A stretch of DNA of 64,000 nucleotides. It comes from Roseivirga spongicola. Its GTDB lineage: Bacteria > Bacteroidota > Bacteroidia > Cytophagales > Cyclobacteriaceae. A program made the translations under genes and the position numbers. The stretch is taken from NCBI RefSeq assembly GCF_001592965.1, contig NZ_LRPC01000001.1, forward strand, positions 1,178,001-1,242,000, read 5' to 3'. Below, piece after piece: positions 44,217-52,886 of this stretch. The notes below the pieces were generated by a model. That model had not been told where the DNA came from. It searched no databases and worked only from the letters and a program-made list of their open reading frames with translations. How positions within the stretch are numbered: position 1 is the stretch's first letter; every line of letters starts with the position of its first letter.

Positions 44217-44223
44217 TTAAAGT

Positions 44224-45270
44224 ATGAAGTTTAGTAAGATAATAGAGGTAGGTAATAAACAAATTGGAGGAGAAAATCCATGTTTTGTCATAGCTGAGGC
44301 TGGTGTTAATCACAATGGTGATTTATCAATGGCCAAAGAAATGATTGATGTTGCAATAAATTGCGGTGCAGATGCAATCAAGTTCCAGTCTTTTATAGCA
44401 AAGGAACTCATCTTATCCAACGTTGGTATGGCCACTTATCAAAAGATTAATTTAGAAAAGGAGGGGTCTCAATTTGAAATGTTGAAACAACTTGAGGTGT
44501 CAGCAGAAAAGATGTTAGAGCTAAAGCTGTATGCAGATTCCAAAAATATAACTTTTCTCACCACGCCCTTTGATCAGGTTAGTCTAGATGCACTGGATAT
44601 CTGTGATTTGGATGCTTACAAAGTAGCATCCACAGATACAACAAATCTTATGTTTCTAAAGAAGATTGCTAGAAAGGGCAAACCAATGCTGCTTTCTACA
44701 GGTATGACTTATATGTCTGAAATCAGGTATGTTTTGGAGGAGATTTCGAAGATAAATAAGAATATTATTTTGTTACATTGTACTTCGAATTACCCTACTC
44801 CACCTCAAGAAGTGAACCTTGAAGTGTTGAGGTCATTTAATCATGAGTTTGAAATTATAACTGGATTTAGTGATCACACAGAGGGAGTAGGAGCTTCACC
44901 TTATTCTCTAATGTATGGTGTGAAAGTTATTGAAAAACACTTTACTCTCGACAAGAATCTACCTGGGCCTGACCATGTGGCCTCTCTTGAGCCCGATGAA
45001 CTTACCCTGTTTGTTAATGAAGTTAGAAAGGCTGAAAAATTTATTGGAAGCCCAATTAAGTTTCCGACAATCAGTGAGTTAGGCACGAGAGCCTCACTTC
45101 AAAAGTCAATAGTAGCAGCAATGGATATTCAAAAAGGAGAAATTTTGACTTTAGAACACGTAAATACAAAAAGAACTGGAGGAGAAGGTATTCCAGCTTT
45201 ATATGTAGATCAAATAGTTGGTAGAAGAGCAAAGAGGTCTTTTCAACGGGATGAAGTTATAGAATTATAA
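44224..45270 (+). CDS. neuB: NeuB-family nonulosonate synthase
   Basis: A 348-residue synthase that condenses phosphoenolpyruvate with a hexosamine-type sugar to a nonulosonic acid. NeuB barrel: FVIAEAGVNHNGDLSMAKEM, IKFQSF, ITFLTTPFD, LLSTGMT, TGFSDHT and EKHFTLDKNLPGPDH. The C-terminal SAF/antifreeze-like domain is present (RASLQKSIVAA, IVGRRAKR). Whether the product is sialic, legionaminic, pseudaminic or KDN-like cannot be fixed; no NeuC-type epimerase is in the window. It starts 7 nt after the SLBB gene. Confidence 0.9.
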   Translation: MKFSKIIEVGNKQIGGENPCFVIAEAGVNHNGDLSMAKEMIDVAINCGADAIKFQSFIAKELILSNVGMATYQKINLEKEGSQFEMLKQLEVSAEKMLELKLYADSKNITFLTTPFDQVSLDALDICDLDAYKVASTDTTNLMFLKKIARKGKPMLLSTGMTYMSEIRYVLEEISKINKNIILLHCTSNYPTPPQEVNLEVLRSFNHEFEIITGFSDHTEGVGASPYSLMYGVKVIEKHFTLDKNLPGPDHVASLEPDELTLFVNEVRKAEKFIGSPIKFPTISELGTRASLQKSIVAAMDIQKGEILTLEHVNTKRTGGEGIPALYVDQIVGRRAKRSFQRDEVIEL

Positions 45271-45290
45271 AAGGAGGGGGCTAACAGTTG
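45269..45290 (+). promoter_or_regulatory. Strong Shine-Dalgarno supporting a TTG start
   Basis: AAAAGGAGGGGG lies about 8-10 nt before TTG 45288, a near-perfect anti-16S match. This phylum rarely uses such sites; here it decides the non-ATG start of the TIM-barrel gene. Confidence 0.6.
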
Positions 45291-46136
45291 TCAATTTTTG
45301 TATCATCAGCCTGTATTAGGGAGAGAAACCTTAAAAAAAATGTTCTTGAATTGAAACGATTAGGATTTCGTTCTGTAGAACTCACAGGTGGTCTCCAGTT
45401 TTCAGGTTCCAATATTTCAGAGATCAAGAATATAGTTGAACAAAGCGATGTAAGTTTGCAGCTTCACAATTATTCTCCTCCGGTTGAAAAGGATTTTGTC
45501 CTAAATATGGCATCCCTTAACGAGAAGACATTTCAGCGTTCATTGTCTCATGTTCAATCTTCTTTGAAACTGTCGGAAGAGTTAAACCTAGGAAAGTATG
45601 CTGTTCATGCAGGTTTTTACATTCCTATCGAAGCAGATGAGTTGGGAAAGGTTATCACCAAAAGGGTGCTTTACGACCGCAAAGAGTCCTTTGAACGATT
45701 TGTAAGCACCGTTACAAATTTATATTCTAAAGGTATAGGTGATCTTTACATAGAGAACAATGTTGTCTCCAAGGCTAACTTCGATGAGTATGGGGAGAAT
45801 CCATTTATGTTGACCTGTGCTGATGAATATTTTGAGCTCAAGGAAAGAATTCCTCAGTTAAAGATATTACTTGACTTTGCTCATTTAAAGGTTTCTTGCC
45901 AATCCTTGGGGTATTCATTTGAAGACGAGGCCTCCAGGTTGGTGAAAGAAACAGACTATGTACACGTAAGTGATAATGATGGTTTATCCGATTCCAATCA
46001 GGGTGTGAGCCAGGATTCAGAAATGTATGAAATTCTTAAGACGTCTCAGTTAAGAGGCAAAACAGTTACATTAGAAGTTTATTCTGGCTTAGAAGATTTA
46101 AAAAGAACTTACGATTTGATTGATCAATTGCAATGA
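45288..46136 (+). CDS. TIM-barrel sugar-phosphate isomerase/epimerase-like protein
   Basis: A 282-residue protein of the xylose-isomerase-like TIM barrel superfamily (AP endonuclease 2 family). Segments such as LGFRSVELTGGL, GKYAVHAGFYI, LYIENNVV, KILLDFAHLKVS and DYVHVSDNDG carry the Glu, Asp and His residues expected for a divalent-metal site. The substrate is unknown; its place between NeuB and an aminotransferase suggests a step in nonulosonate supply. TTG start supported by a strong ribosome-binding site. It overlaps the next gene by 4 nt (ATGA). Confidence 0.78.
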   Translation: MSIFVSSACIRERNLKKNVLELKRLGFRSVELTGGLQFSGSNISEIKNIVEQSDVSLQLHNYSPPVEKDFVLNMASLNEKTFQRSLSHVQSSLKLSEELNLGKYAVHAGFYIPIEADELGKVITKRVLYDRKESFERFVSTVTNLYSKGIGDLYIENNVVSKANFDEYGENPFMLTCADEYFELKERIPQLKILLDFAHLKVSCQSLGYSFEDEASRLVKETDYVHVSDNDGLSDSNQGVSQDSEMYEILKTSQLRGKTVTLEVYSGLEDLKRTYDLIDQLQ

Positions 46137-47218
46137 TAAAGTATCCAATTTATCAGCCTTCCATAGGAAGTCGGGAGAAGGAATTAGTTAATAATTGCTT
46201 AGACTCTTCATGGATATCTTCGCGTGGAGAATATGTTGACCTGTTTGAGGAAAAACTGTGCCAGATAGCAGGTGTCAAACATGCCATAAGTATGCATAAT
46301 GGTACTCATCCACTTCATATTGCATGTCTTTTATTAGGCCTAGATGGAGAAAGTGAGGTTATCATGCCGGTTTTTTCCTATGTAGCGACAGCGAATGCCG
46401 TTGCCTATTGTGGAGCTAAGCCCATTTTTGTAGATATTACTCAAGATGATTGGAACATAGATGTAAGCAAGATCGAAGACCAAATTACTTCAAATACCAA
46501 AGCTATAATTGCTGTTGATATTTATGGTTATCCAGCTAACTACAGGGCCTTGAGAGAAATTGCACAGAAGTACGATATTCGAATCATTGCTGATTCTGCG
46601 GAGTCTATTGGTGCGGAGTATTTGGGTCAGAACTCGGGTGCATTTGGTGAATTATCTACCTTCTCTTTTTTTGGTAATAAGACTATCACCACTGGTGAAG
46701 GTGGAGCCCTTCTTACCGATGATGATGACTTTGCAGAGAAAGCACGACAATTAAAAAATCAAGGTAATTCAACTACCCAACGCTATTATCATGATGTGTT
46801 GGGATACAATTATCGGATGACCAACATTCAAGCTGCGATTGGATTGGCTCAATTAGAAAAATTGGATGCCATTCTCGAAAGAAAGCGTGAAGTCTACAAA
46901 AGATATCATACTAATTTGAGTCAATATGTTCAATTTCAAGTGCCCAAAGAGCACGTAAATCCTTCATACTGGTTAGTTTCATTTTGTCTTCCTCATGGAG
47001 TATCTAGGTCAGGTCTAGAAGACTTCATGTCACGTAAAGGAATTGAAACTAGGCCATTTTTCACCTCAATGGATGATTTACCCTACTTTGAAACGGGTAA
47101 TTTCGAGCAGTCAAAAGATATTTCTAAAAGGGGGGTGAGCATACCAAGTTATCCTCAATTGACAAATGAAGAAATCGATTATATAAGTCAATGCGTAATT
47201 GACTTTTTAAGTAGTTAA
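46133..47218 (+). CDS. DegT-family aminotransferase, perosamine synthase-like
   Basis: A 361-residue PLP sugar aminotransferase. It opens IKYPIYQPSIGSREKELV and has SSWISSRGEYVDLFEE; the PLP Lys lies in FSFFGNKTITTGEGGALL and IIADSAESIGAEY contains the cofactor Asp. These match GDP-perosamine synthase-type enzymes, which aminate GDP-4-keto-6-deoxymannose at C4. The product of gmd, the next gene 3 nt away, is exactly that substrate. It is distinct from the WbpE-like enzyme at 39262. Confidence 0.86.
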   Translation: MIKYPIYQPSIGSREKELVNNCLDSSWISSRGEYVDLFEEKLCQIAGVKHAISMHNGTHPLHIACLLLGLDGESEVIMPVFSYVATANAVAYCGAKPIFVDITQDDWNIDVSKIEDQITSNTKAIIAVDIYGYPANYRALREIAQKYDIRIIADSAESIGAEYLGQNSGAFGELSTFSFFGNKTITTGEGGALLTDDDDFAEKARQLKNQGNSTTQRYYHDVLGYNYRMTNIQAAIGLAQLEKLDAILERKREVYKRYHTNLSQYVQFQVPKEHVNPSYWLVSFCLPHGVSRSGLEDFMSRKGIETRPFFTSMDDLPYFETGNFEQSKDISKRGVSIPSYPQLTNEEIDYISQCVIDFLSS

Positions 47219-47221
47219 TAA

Positions 47222-48250
47222 ATGAAAAGAGCATTAATCACTGGTATCACCGGTCAAGATGGATCATATCTGGCAGAGTTTCTTTTAAACAAAGGTTATG
47301 AAGTCCATGGACTCGTGCGCAGAGCTAGTCTAGAACAAAAGTTGAGAATTGATCATCTTTATAAAGATCCACATAAAAAATCTAACTTCAAGGTTCACTA
47401 TGGCGACATCACAGATTCAATGAATGTTACTCGTTTAATTCAGCAAATTGAACCAGACGAAATATACAATCTAGCGGCTCAAAGTCATGTAAGGGTCAGC
47501 TTTGAAATTCCTGAGTATACTGCGAATGCTGATGGACTTGGAACAATGAGGGTGCTCGAAGCTATTCGTATTTCTGGGCTAACCGAAAAAACTAGAGTAT
47601 ATCAGGCTTCAACTAGTGAACTTTATGGTAAGGTGCAGGCCGTCCCTCAGAACGAAGAAACACCCTTTTATCCAAGAAGTCCATATGGTGTGGCCAAAAT
47701 TTACGCTTACTGGTTAACAGTTAATTATCGGGAGGCTTACGGTATGTTCGCCTCGAATGGCATTTTATTCAACCATGAATCGCCTAGGAGAGGAAACAGC
47801 TTTGTAACAAAAAAAATTGCAATGGCTGCATCGCAAATTAAAAAAGGTGAGAGAGAAAAACTCTATCTGGGCAACTTAGATGCAAAACGCGATTGGGGAT
47901 ACGCTAAGGAGTACGTAGAGTCTATGTGGCATATTCTTCAGCATCACGAAGGTGACGATTTTGTGATTGCCACAGGCGAGACCCACTCTGTCAGAGAATT
48001 TGTAGAGCTCGCTTTTGGTCATGCCGGAATTGAGTTGGATTGGGAAGGCGAAGGTGTAGATGAAAAAGGAGTAGACCGCAAGACGGGTAAGGTGATTGTA
48101 GCCATAGATCCTTGGTACTTCAGGCCAACAGAAGTTGATTTATTGATTGGCGATGGTACTAAAGCAAAAAAACTCCTTAACTGGGAGCCCAAAGTGAAGT
48201 TTGAAGAGTTAGTGGGAATAATGATGGAACATGAGTTAAGACAGGTATGA
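47222..48250 (+). CDS. gmd: GDP-mannose 4,6-dehydratase
   Basis: A 342-residue extended SDR enzyme that converts GDP-mannose to GDP-4-keto-6-deoxymannose. NADP-binding loop [12 protein letters not shown] (6-17), Ser/Thr region [12 protein letters not shown], catalytic Tyr/Lys in [14 protein letters not shown], and [16 protein letters not shown], a Gmd signature. With the aminotransferase directly upstream, GDP-perosamine is the likely product; a fucose branch would need a fcl gene, which is not seen. It is followed by a 209-bp gap. Confidence 0.95.
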   Translation: MKRALITGITGQDGSYLAEFLLNKGYEVHGLVRRASLEQKLRIDHLYKDPHKKSNFKVHYGDITDSMNVTRLIQQIEPDEIYNLAAQSHVRVSFEIPEYTANADGLGTMRVLEAIRISGLTEKTRVYQASTSELYGKVQAVPQNEETPFYPRSPYGVAKIYAYWLTVNYREAYGMFASNGILFNHESPRRGNSFVTKKIAMAASQIKKGEREKLYLGNLDAKRDWGYAKEYVESMWHILQHHEGDDFVIATGETHSVREFVELAFGHAGIELDWEGEGVDEKGVDRKTGKVIVAIDPWYFRPTEVDLLIGDGTKAKKLLNWEPKVKFEELVGIMMEHELRQV

Positions 48251-48459
48251 GATTAAATAGCCTTTTGCTCAATAGGTTAAAAGATATCCGTGGCTTTTTT
48301 CTAATCTCATTGATTGTCAACTCCTTATTAAGAAAAAATCGATTTCTAAATTACTTACATGTGAATTCGATTTGAGCTGACCTATATTATTCTCTTTATT
48401 AACAATATCTTAAAGAGAATGCTATTAAAGTTACCATAAAAACTAAGGTTAATAAAACA
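48251..48459. other. 209-bp gap with a 10-bp inverted repeat
   Basis: No gene is seen. ATTCTCTTTA (48389-48398) and TAAAGAGAAT (48411-48420) form a perfect 10-bp stem with a 12-nt loop, 40 nt before the neuA start. No T tract follows. The gap may hold an internal promoter or operator for the CMP-transferase gene, but no TAnnTTTG box was found. Confidence 0.5.
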
Positions 48460-49152
48460 GTGATTAATTTGAATGAAGCTTTAGTAGTAATTCCTGCCCG
48501 AGGAGGATCCAAAGGGTTGAAAAGGAAAAACATAAAACTACTCGGGGGCAAACCCTTAATTCAATACACCATAGATGTAGCACTAGAGCTGTTTGAGGAA
48601 GAACAAGTTTTAGTTTCTACTGATGATTCGGAAATAAAGGATATTGTCGAAGAGTTGGGATTAAAAGTACCATTTACCAGGCCGGCAGAACTGGCCACTG
48701 ATCAGTCTACCTCTAGAGAGGCCCTGCTTCATGCCATTGGTTGGGCAGAAAACAATGGTATGAAGCCTGATATAGTGATCATGTTGCAACCTACCTCCCC
48801 TTTTCGCCAGGCCGTTCACATTAAAGAGGCCCTTGAAAAGTACCATGCAGATTTGGACATGGTAGTTTCTGTCAAGAAGACCAAGTCCAACCCCTATTTT
48901 GTGCTGTTTGAAGAAAATGAACATGGATACTTAAGGAAATCCAAAGACTCAAATGTAACCCGAAGACAAGACCTGCCAACCGTGTGGGAGTATAATGGCG
49001 CGGTCTATGTCATAAATGTTAACTCATTGAAAGAAAGGGATATTCATCAGTTTGAAAGAGTTACGGGTTTTGAGATGGATAAAGAATCATCAGTAGACAT
49101 CGATGACATCTTAGATTGGAAATTTTCGGAATTATTAATTTCTAAGGGTTAG
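48460..49152 (+). CDS. neuA: Acylneuraminate cytidylyltransferase family protein
   Basis: A 230-residue nucleotidyltransferase that activates a nonulosonic acid as its CMP derivative. The N-terminal VVIPARGGSKGLKRKN is the CMP-sugar synthetase signature; QPTSPFR and SVKKTKSNPYF follow, and the C-terminal EFNGAVYV-like WEYNGAVYVIN and VDIDDILDWKF are typical of single-domain members. It acts on the product of the NeuB-like enzyme 4.2 kb upstream. Start is GTG; no better ATG exists. A weak AT-rich terminator-like hairpin follows. Confidence 0.9.
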   Translation: MINLNEALVVIPARGGSKGLKRKNIKLLGGKPLIQYTIDVALELFEEEQVLVSTDDSEIKDIVEELGLKVPFTRPAELATDQSTSREALLHAIGWAENNGMKPDIVIMLQPTSPFRQAVHIKEALEKYHADLDMVVSVKKTKSNPYFVLFEENEHGYLRKSKDSNVTRRQDLPTVWEYNGAVYVINVNSLKERDIHQFERVTGFEMDKESSVDIDDILDWKFSELLISKG

Positions 49153-49202
49153 AAGGGTATACTTGTATATTGACTTTATTCTTGATTTATATTGTTCTGA
49201 GT

Positions 49203-49245
49203 TAAAAATCTGATTTAATAGATTTTTATTATTTTATTTTTATAA
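49203..49245 (+). terminator. AT-rich terminator-like hairpin after neuA
   Basis: TAAAAATCT (49203-49211) pairs perfectly with AGATTTTTA (49220-49228) across an 8-nt loop, followed by a T-rich stretch. The stem is A/T-dominated and thus weak. The 147-bp gap between neuA and the flippase is very AT-rich and shows nothing else. Confidence 0.4.
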
Positions 49246-49299
49246 ATATTATATAAATCATTAAAATAATATGTTATTACTGCATTATATATTGAATTA

Positions 49300-50712
49300 A
49301 TGCTTAAGAAGCTTCTTTCTCATACTGTTTTATACGGAATATCTCCTCATGTTTCCAAAATCGCCTCAATATTTATTCTCCCGATTATTACAAAATACCT
49401 TACTGAATTAGATTATGGTGTTTTTGGTACTATAACTGCATATCAAACAGCTTTATCGGTATTGTCAACTATTGGATTGCGTGTTGTTTTAGTTAATTCC
49501 TATTTTAAATCTCCAAGTCAATTTAAATGGCTATGGAGACAAGTTTATGGATTCCTTATTCAATGGTCCATTGTATTTGCTTTTTTATCAGCAGTTATAC
49601 TCTATTTCATTATACCTCCTGAAGCTAGACAAAATGAATTCAAAATCATTTGTCTTTCAGTTTTCCCTCTAGTTTTATTTGGACCAGTAAATTTGATAGG
49701 GTTTAATTTTTACCAATTAAGACAAGAACCTATTCAAATCGCAATTCGTACTATTTGTTCAGGTTTAATTACGGTATTCCTTAATTTATATTTTATAGCC
49801 ATTTTAAAAATGGGCTATATGGGTTGGATTTGGTCTACTTGTATAGTTAGTATTTTATTGAACCTCTCTTATCTTTTTCCAGTACTAATTACTCACCAAC
49901 TGACACCAATTTTTAATTATAAAAAGGGAACAATCCTAAATTCTTTACGAATTAGCCTTCCACTTGTTCCACACTATTATTCAGGCTTTTTATTAGAAAG
50001 CTCTGATAAAGTAGTCATGGATAATTTGGGAGTTGGGACACCTTCAATTGGTAAATATAATGTGGCTTATACCGTTGCTAGAGTAGTCAGCAGTTTAGGA
50101 AATGCCTTGGGGTTAGCTATAGGGCCTTTACTAAATAATTTTTATAAACAAAACGATTATATCAAAGCGAGAAATTTAATTGTAACGTCTCAAAAATTGA
50201 TGCTCTTGCTAACTGCTGGTTTGGCATTATGGTTAAAAGAGATTTTCATGTTTTTAATCAATAATGATCAATTGGCTGAGACATATGATGTAGGTATAGT
50301 TTTAGTTATGAGTTATGCTTACAGACCTATGTACCTTGGAGCTAGTGCACGCCTGATGTTTGAAGAGAAGACGACTTGGATGCCTAGACTAACATTTACA
50401 GCCGGTGCTTTTAATGTGTTTTTGAATCTGTTATTAATTCCAATTTTTGGTTTTGAAGTGGCTGCAATAACTACTTTCATCAGTTATATGCTGATGGGAT
50501 ATGGTTTTTATTTTGTTAGAACTGTTAGAGAGTTGTTGGTTGTTAACTACTATCCCATTTTCATGTTTCTAGTTACATGCTTATTGACTATTGGAGTATT
50601 TTATGCCCGAGATTTGAAGGTTGAATTTAAGTTAGTTATAAGTCTATTTGTTCTTTTATGTATTTCTTTTTTTTATATCAAATCCAAAAGCCTTAAAAAT
50701 GAGTATGGATAG
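49300..50712 (+). CDS. wzx: Wzx-type oligosaccharide flippase
   Basis: A 470-residue polytopic membrane protein of the MOP/polysaccharide transport superfamily with about 14 hydrophobic segments, opening LLSHTVLYGISPHVSKIASIFILPIITKYL. It flips lipid-linked repeat units across the inner membrane. The protein is diverse by nature; identity rests on length, the first-helix pattern and context. Its DNA is visibly richer in A and T than the sulfate-activation genes. It overlaps the next gene by 14 nt. Confidence 0.85.
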   Translation: MLKKLLSHTVLYGISPHVSKIASIFILPIITKYLTELDYGVFGTITAYQTALSVLSTIGLRVVLVNSYFKSPSQFKWLWRQVYGFLIQWSIVFAFLSAVILYFIIPPEARQNEFKIICLSVFPLVLFGPVNLIGFNFYQLRQEPIQIAIRTICSGLITVFLNLYFIAILKMGYMGWIWSTCIVSILLNLSYLFPVLITHQLTPIFNYKKGTILNSLRISLPLVPHYYSGFLLESSDKVVMDNLGVGTPSIGKYNVAYTVARVVSSLGNALGLAIGPLLNNFYKQNDYIKARNLIVTSQKLMLLLTAGLALWLKEIFMFLINNDQLAETYDVGIVLVMSYAYRPMYLGASARLMFEEKTTWMPRLTFTAGAFNVFLNLLLIPIFGFEVAAITTFISYMLMGYGFYFVRTVRELLVVNYYPIFMFLVTCLLTIGVFYARDLKVEFKLVISLFVLLCISFFYIKSKSLKNEYG

Positions 50713-52036
50713 GGAAAAGATTATAGATTTTTTGAATGCAAATTATGTTTCCGTATTTATCAATCACCCTATTCTTGGTAAAATTGACTTATGGCCATTA
50801 ATTCGTGTACAGCTATACTCCCAATTAATTAAAAATTTAGAAAATTTGTCCACCTCTAAGGATGAAAGGAAAAGTACCATTTTTGAAAAAATTGTATCAA
50901 TACCTTCAAGGCTGAGGTCTATAGCTGAATGTTTTTTTATAAAGAAAAATGAAAGGTTACTACTCGGGGCTAATTCACATAGAGTAGATCATGAGGGCAG
51001 TAGCTTTAATAGGTTTTTTGATCCAGAATTAACGAAGAATGGCTTACTTCTAGAATATGCAGGAAAAAGGGATGTAAACTATTATTCTAAAACAATTGAG
51101 CTCTTTGAGGTTTTACCAATTTGGTCTTTTTTCTCAGGTTATAATAAATATTCTATAAAGGAAGCTGAACTTTTTAAGTTAAGATGTCTGCTAGATGTTG
51201 TTTCGAAGAGATTTGGTTGTCCTTTTTTAAACTTTGAATCTACTATTCTCACTTCATTGAGGACGATAGGTAAATGGGAAAATTTATTTACTTTCTTATT
51301 AAAGAAATCAAGGGCTCAGGAGGTAGTGGCATTGTGCTATTATAGTAATCCTGTATTTGGAGCTTTTTTAGCGGCATCACGTATAGGGGTTAAAAAAGTA
51401 GATTTGCAACACGGTCCACAAACTTCAACACACGGAGCTTACGGTAAATGGAAATACATTTTCAAGAATCATAATTACTTAATGCCAAATGAATTTTGGA
51501 CTTGGGATGAATCGTCTGCCAAAACAATTAATGATTTTACTTTAAATCCTGAATATCACAGATCAGTTGTTTATGGTAATGATTGGATTAAATATTGGAA
51601 GAATAAGAATTCAAAAATGGCTATACCCAATTCGTTATATTTATTGAGCCTACAGCCATTGGAAACACCTATACCTTCAGATTTTTTAAATTTTATGGCA
51701 AAAACGGCTGGAGATGGTGTTTTCTGGTGGATAAGATTTCATCCACGTCAAACGTTATTAGACTATGCTTTTGTTAAGGAGTTACTAATCAATCATATAA
51801 CGAATGATGAATCTTTTTTTCTAGATAAGGGAAATGAATTTCCACTACCGGAGATACTAAAAAATACTTCAGTACATTTTACTTGCTTTTCTGGGACTGC
51901 ATTGGAAGCGGCAGAATTCAATATTCCAACATACTTTTTAGATTCTAGAGCTTGTGATTTAATAGTTCAAAGGCCAAAATTATTCTTTTGGTTTCGAGAT
52001 TTTAAAATCGGTTGGGAAAAATTCGAAGTTGAATGA
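50699..52036 (+). CDS. Uncharacterised polysaccharide-locus protein, possible GT-B glycosyltransferase
   Basis: A 445-residue protein starting at ATG 50699 (MSMDREKIIDFLN); the frame is open to 50648 but inside wzx. No membrane segment. A KVDLQHGPQTSTHGAYGKW stretch near residue 238 resembles the QHG motif of capsule-type (KpsC/KpsS-like) and polysialyl-type transferases, then MPNEFWTWD, IRFHPRQ, and FTCFSGTALEAAEF resemble the C-terminal nucleotide-binding half of GT-B folds. I cannot assign a family. It lies between wzx and an acyltransferase, with overlaps on both sides. Confidence 0.6.
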   Translation: MSMDREKIIDFLNANYVSVFINHPILGKIDLWPLIRVQLYSQLIKNLENLSTSKDERKSTIFEKIVSIPSRLRSIAECFFIKKNERLLLGANSHRVDHEGSSFNRFFDPELTKNGLLLEYAGKRDVNYYSKTIELFEVLPIWSFFSGYNKYSIKEAELFKLRCLLDVVSKRFGCPFLNFESTILTSLRTIGKWENLFTFLLKKSRAQEVVALCYYSNPVFGAFLAASRIGVKKVDLQHGPQTSTHGAYGKWKYIFKNHNYLMPNEFWTWDESSAKTINDFTLNPEYHRSVVYGNDWIKYWKNKNSKMAIPNSLYLLSLQPLETPIPSDFLNFMAKTAGDGVFWWIRFHPRQTLLDYAFVKELLINHITNDESFFLDKGNEFPLPEILKNTSVHFTCFSGTALEAAEFNIPTYFLDSRACDLIVQRPKLFFWFRDFKIGWEKFEVE

Positions 52037-52725
52037 GGTTATTAACTAAAATATTTGAATTTATTTCAAAAAGAAATGTGATTCAAGTTACTGATCGTTT
52101 AAAAATATCAAATTCTGCTAAAATATCTGGTTGTAAATTATTCGGTAATATAGAGATATCAGAAAATGTAAAAATAGCTGGAGGGGTTCAAATACACTCT
52201 GAATCCAAAAAAGTAACAATCGGTAGATATTCAGCAATTAATGGCCCGAATACAGATATTCATTGTTATATAAATTCTGTTAGGATAGGAGCTTTTACAA
52301 GCATTGCGAGGAATGTTAATATCCAGGAGTTTAATCATAACTACACAGGAATATCAACGTACTTAATTAATAAGAATATTTTCGGTAAAAGTAAAAGTCT
52401 AGATATTCATAGTAAAGGCGAAATTATCATTGGTAATGATGTTTGGATTGGGGCACAATGCGTTATCCTGAGTGGTGCGAAGATAGGGAACGGAGCTATT
52501 ATCGCTGCTAACTCAGTCGTTGTGGGTGATATTCCTGCCTATGCTATTGCTGCAGGAACACCGGCTAAAGTTTTAAAGTTTAGGTTTGATAGAGAGACAA
52601 TTGACATATTGGAATCAATGGCATGGTGGGAATGGTCTATCGAAAAAATCATTGAGAATGAAGATTTATTTAATTTGAAAAAAATTAATTCTTGTAGTTT
52701 AAATTCGTATTTACAGAATGACTAA
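52033..52725 (+). CDS. Hexapeptide-repeat acyltransferase (CatB/Vat-like)
   Basis: A 230-residue left-handed beta-helix acyltransferase. Hexapeptide repeats begin near residue 28 (ISNSAKISGCKLFGNIEIS) and continue through IGRYSAINGPNTDIH; the catalytic His is in QEFNHNYTG, and the C-terminal coils IIIGNDVWIGAQCVILSGA and AANSVVVGDIPAYAIAAGTPAKV are standard. It probably acetylates a sugar of the polymer. ATG overlaps the previous stop by 4 nt; followed by a 161-bp gap. Confidence 0.88.
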   Translation: MRLLTKIFEFISKRNVIQVTDRLKISNSAKISGCKLFGNIEISENVKIAGGVQIHSESKKVTIGRYSAINGPNTDIHCYINSVRIGAFTSIARNVNIQEFNHNYTGISTYLINKNIFGKSKSLDIHSKGEIIIGNDVWIGAQCVILSGAKIGNGAIIAANSVVVGDIPAYAIAAGTPAKVLKFRFDRETIDILESMAWWEWSIEKIIENEDLFNLKKINSCSLNSYLQND

Positions 52726-52886
52726 AAAAACGTATAGATCTGAATTGAGAATCTTAAATATTAATGTTAAAAGTATAAACAGTTTTTGTTATCAGTACCG
52801 TATCTCAGGTTTAATCTAGTTAGTTGCAATCACTCATTTCGGTAATTGTATATTTTCTTGTTCTGTTGAATTTTTCTTTCTAAAAA

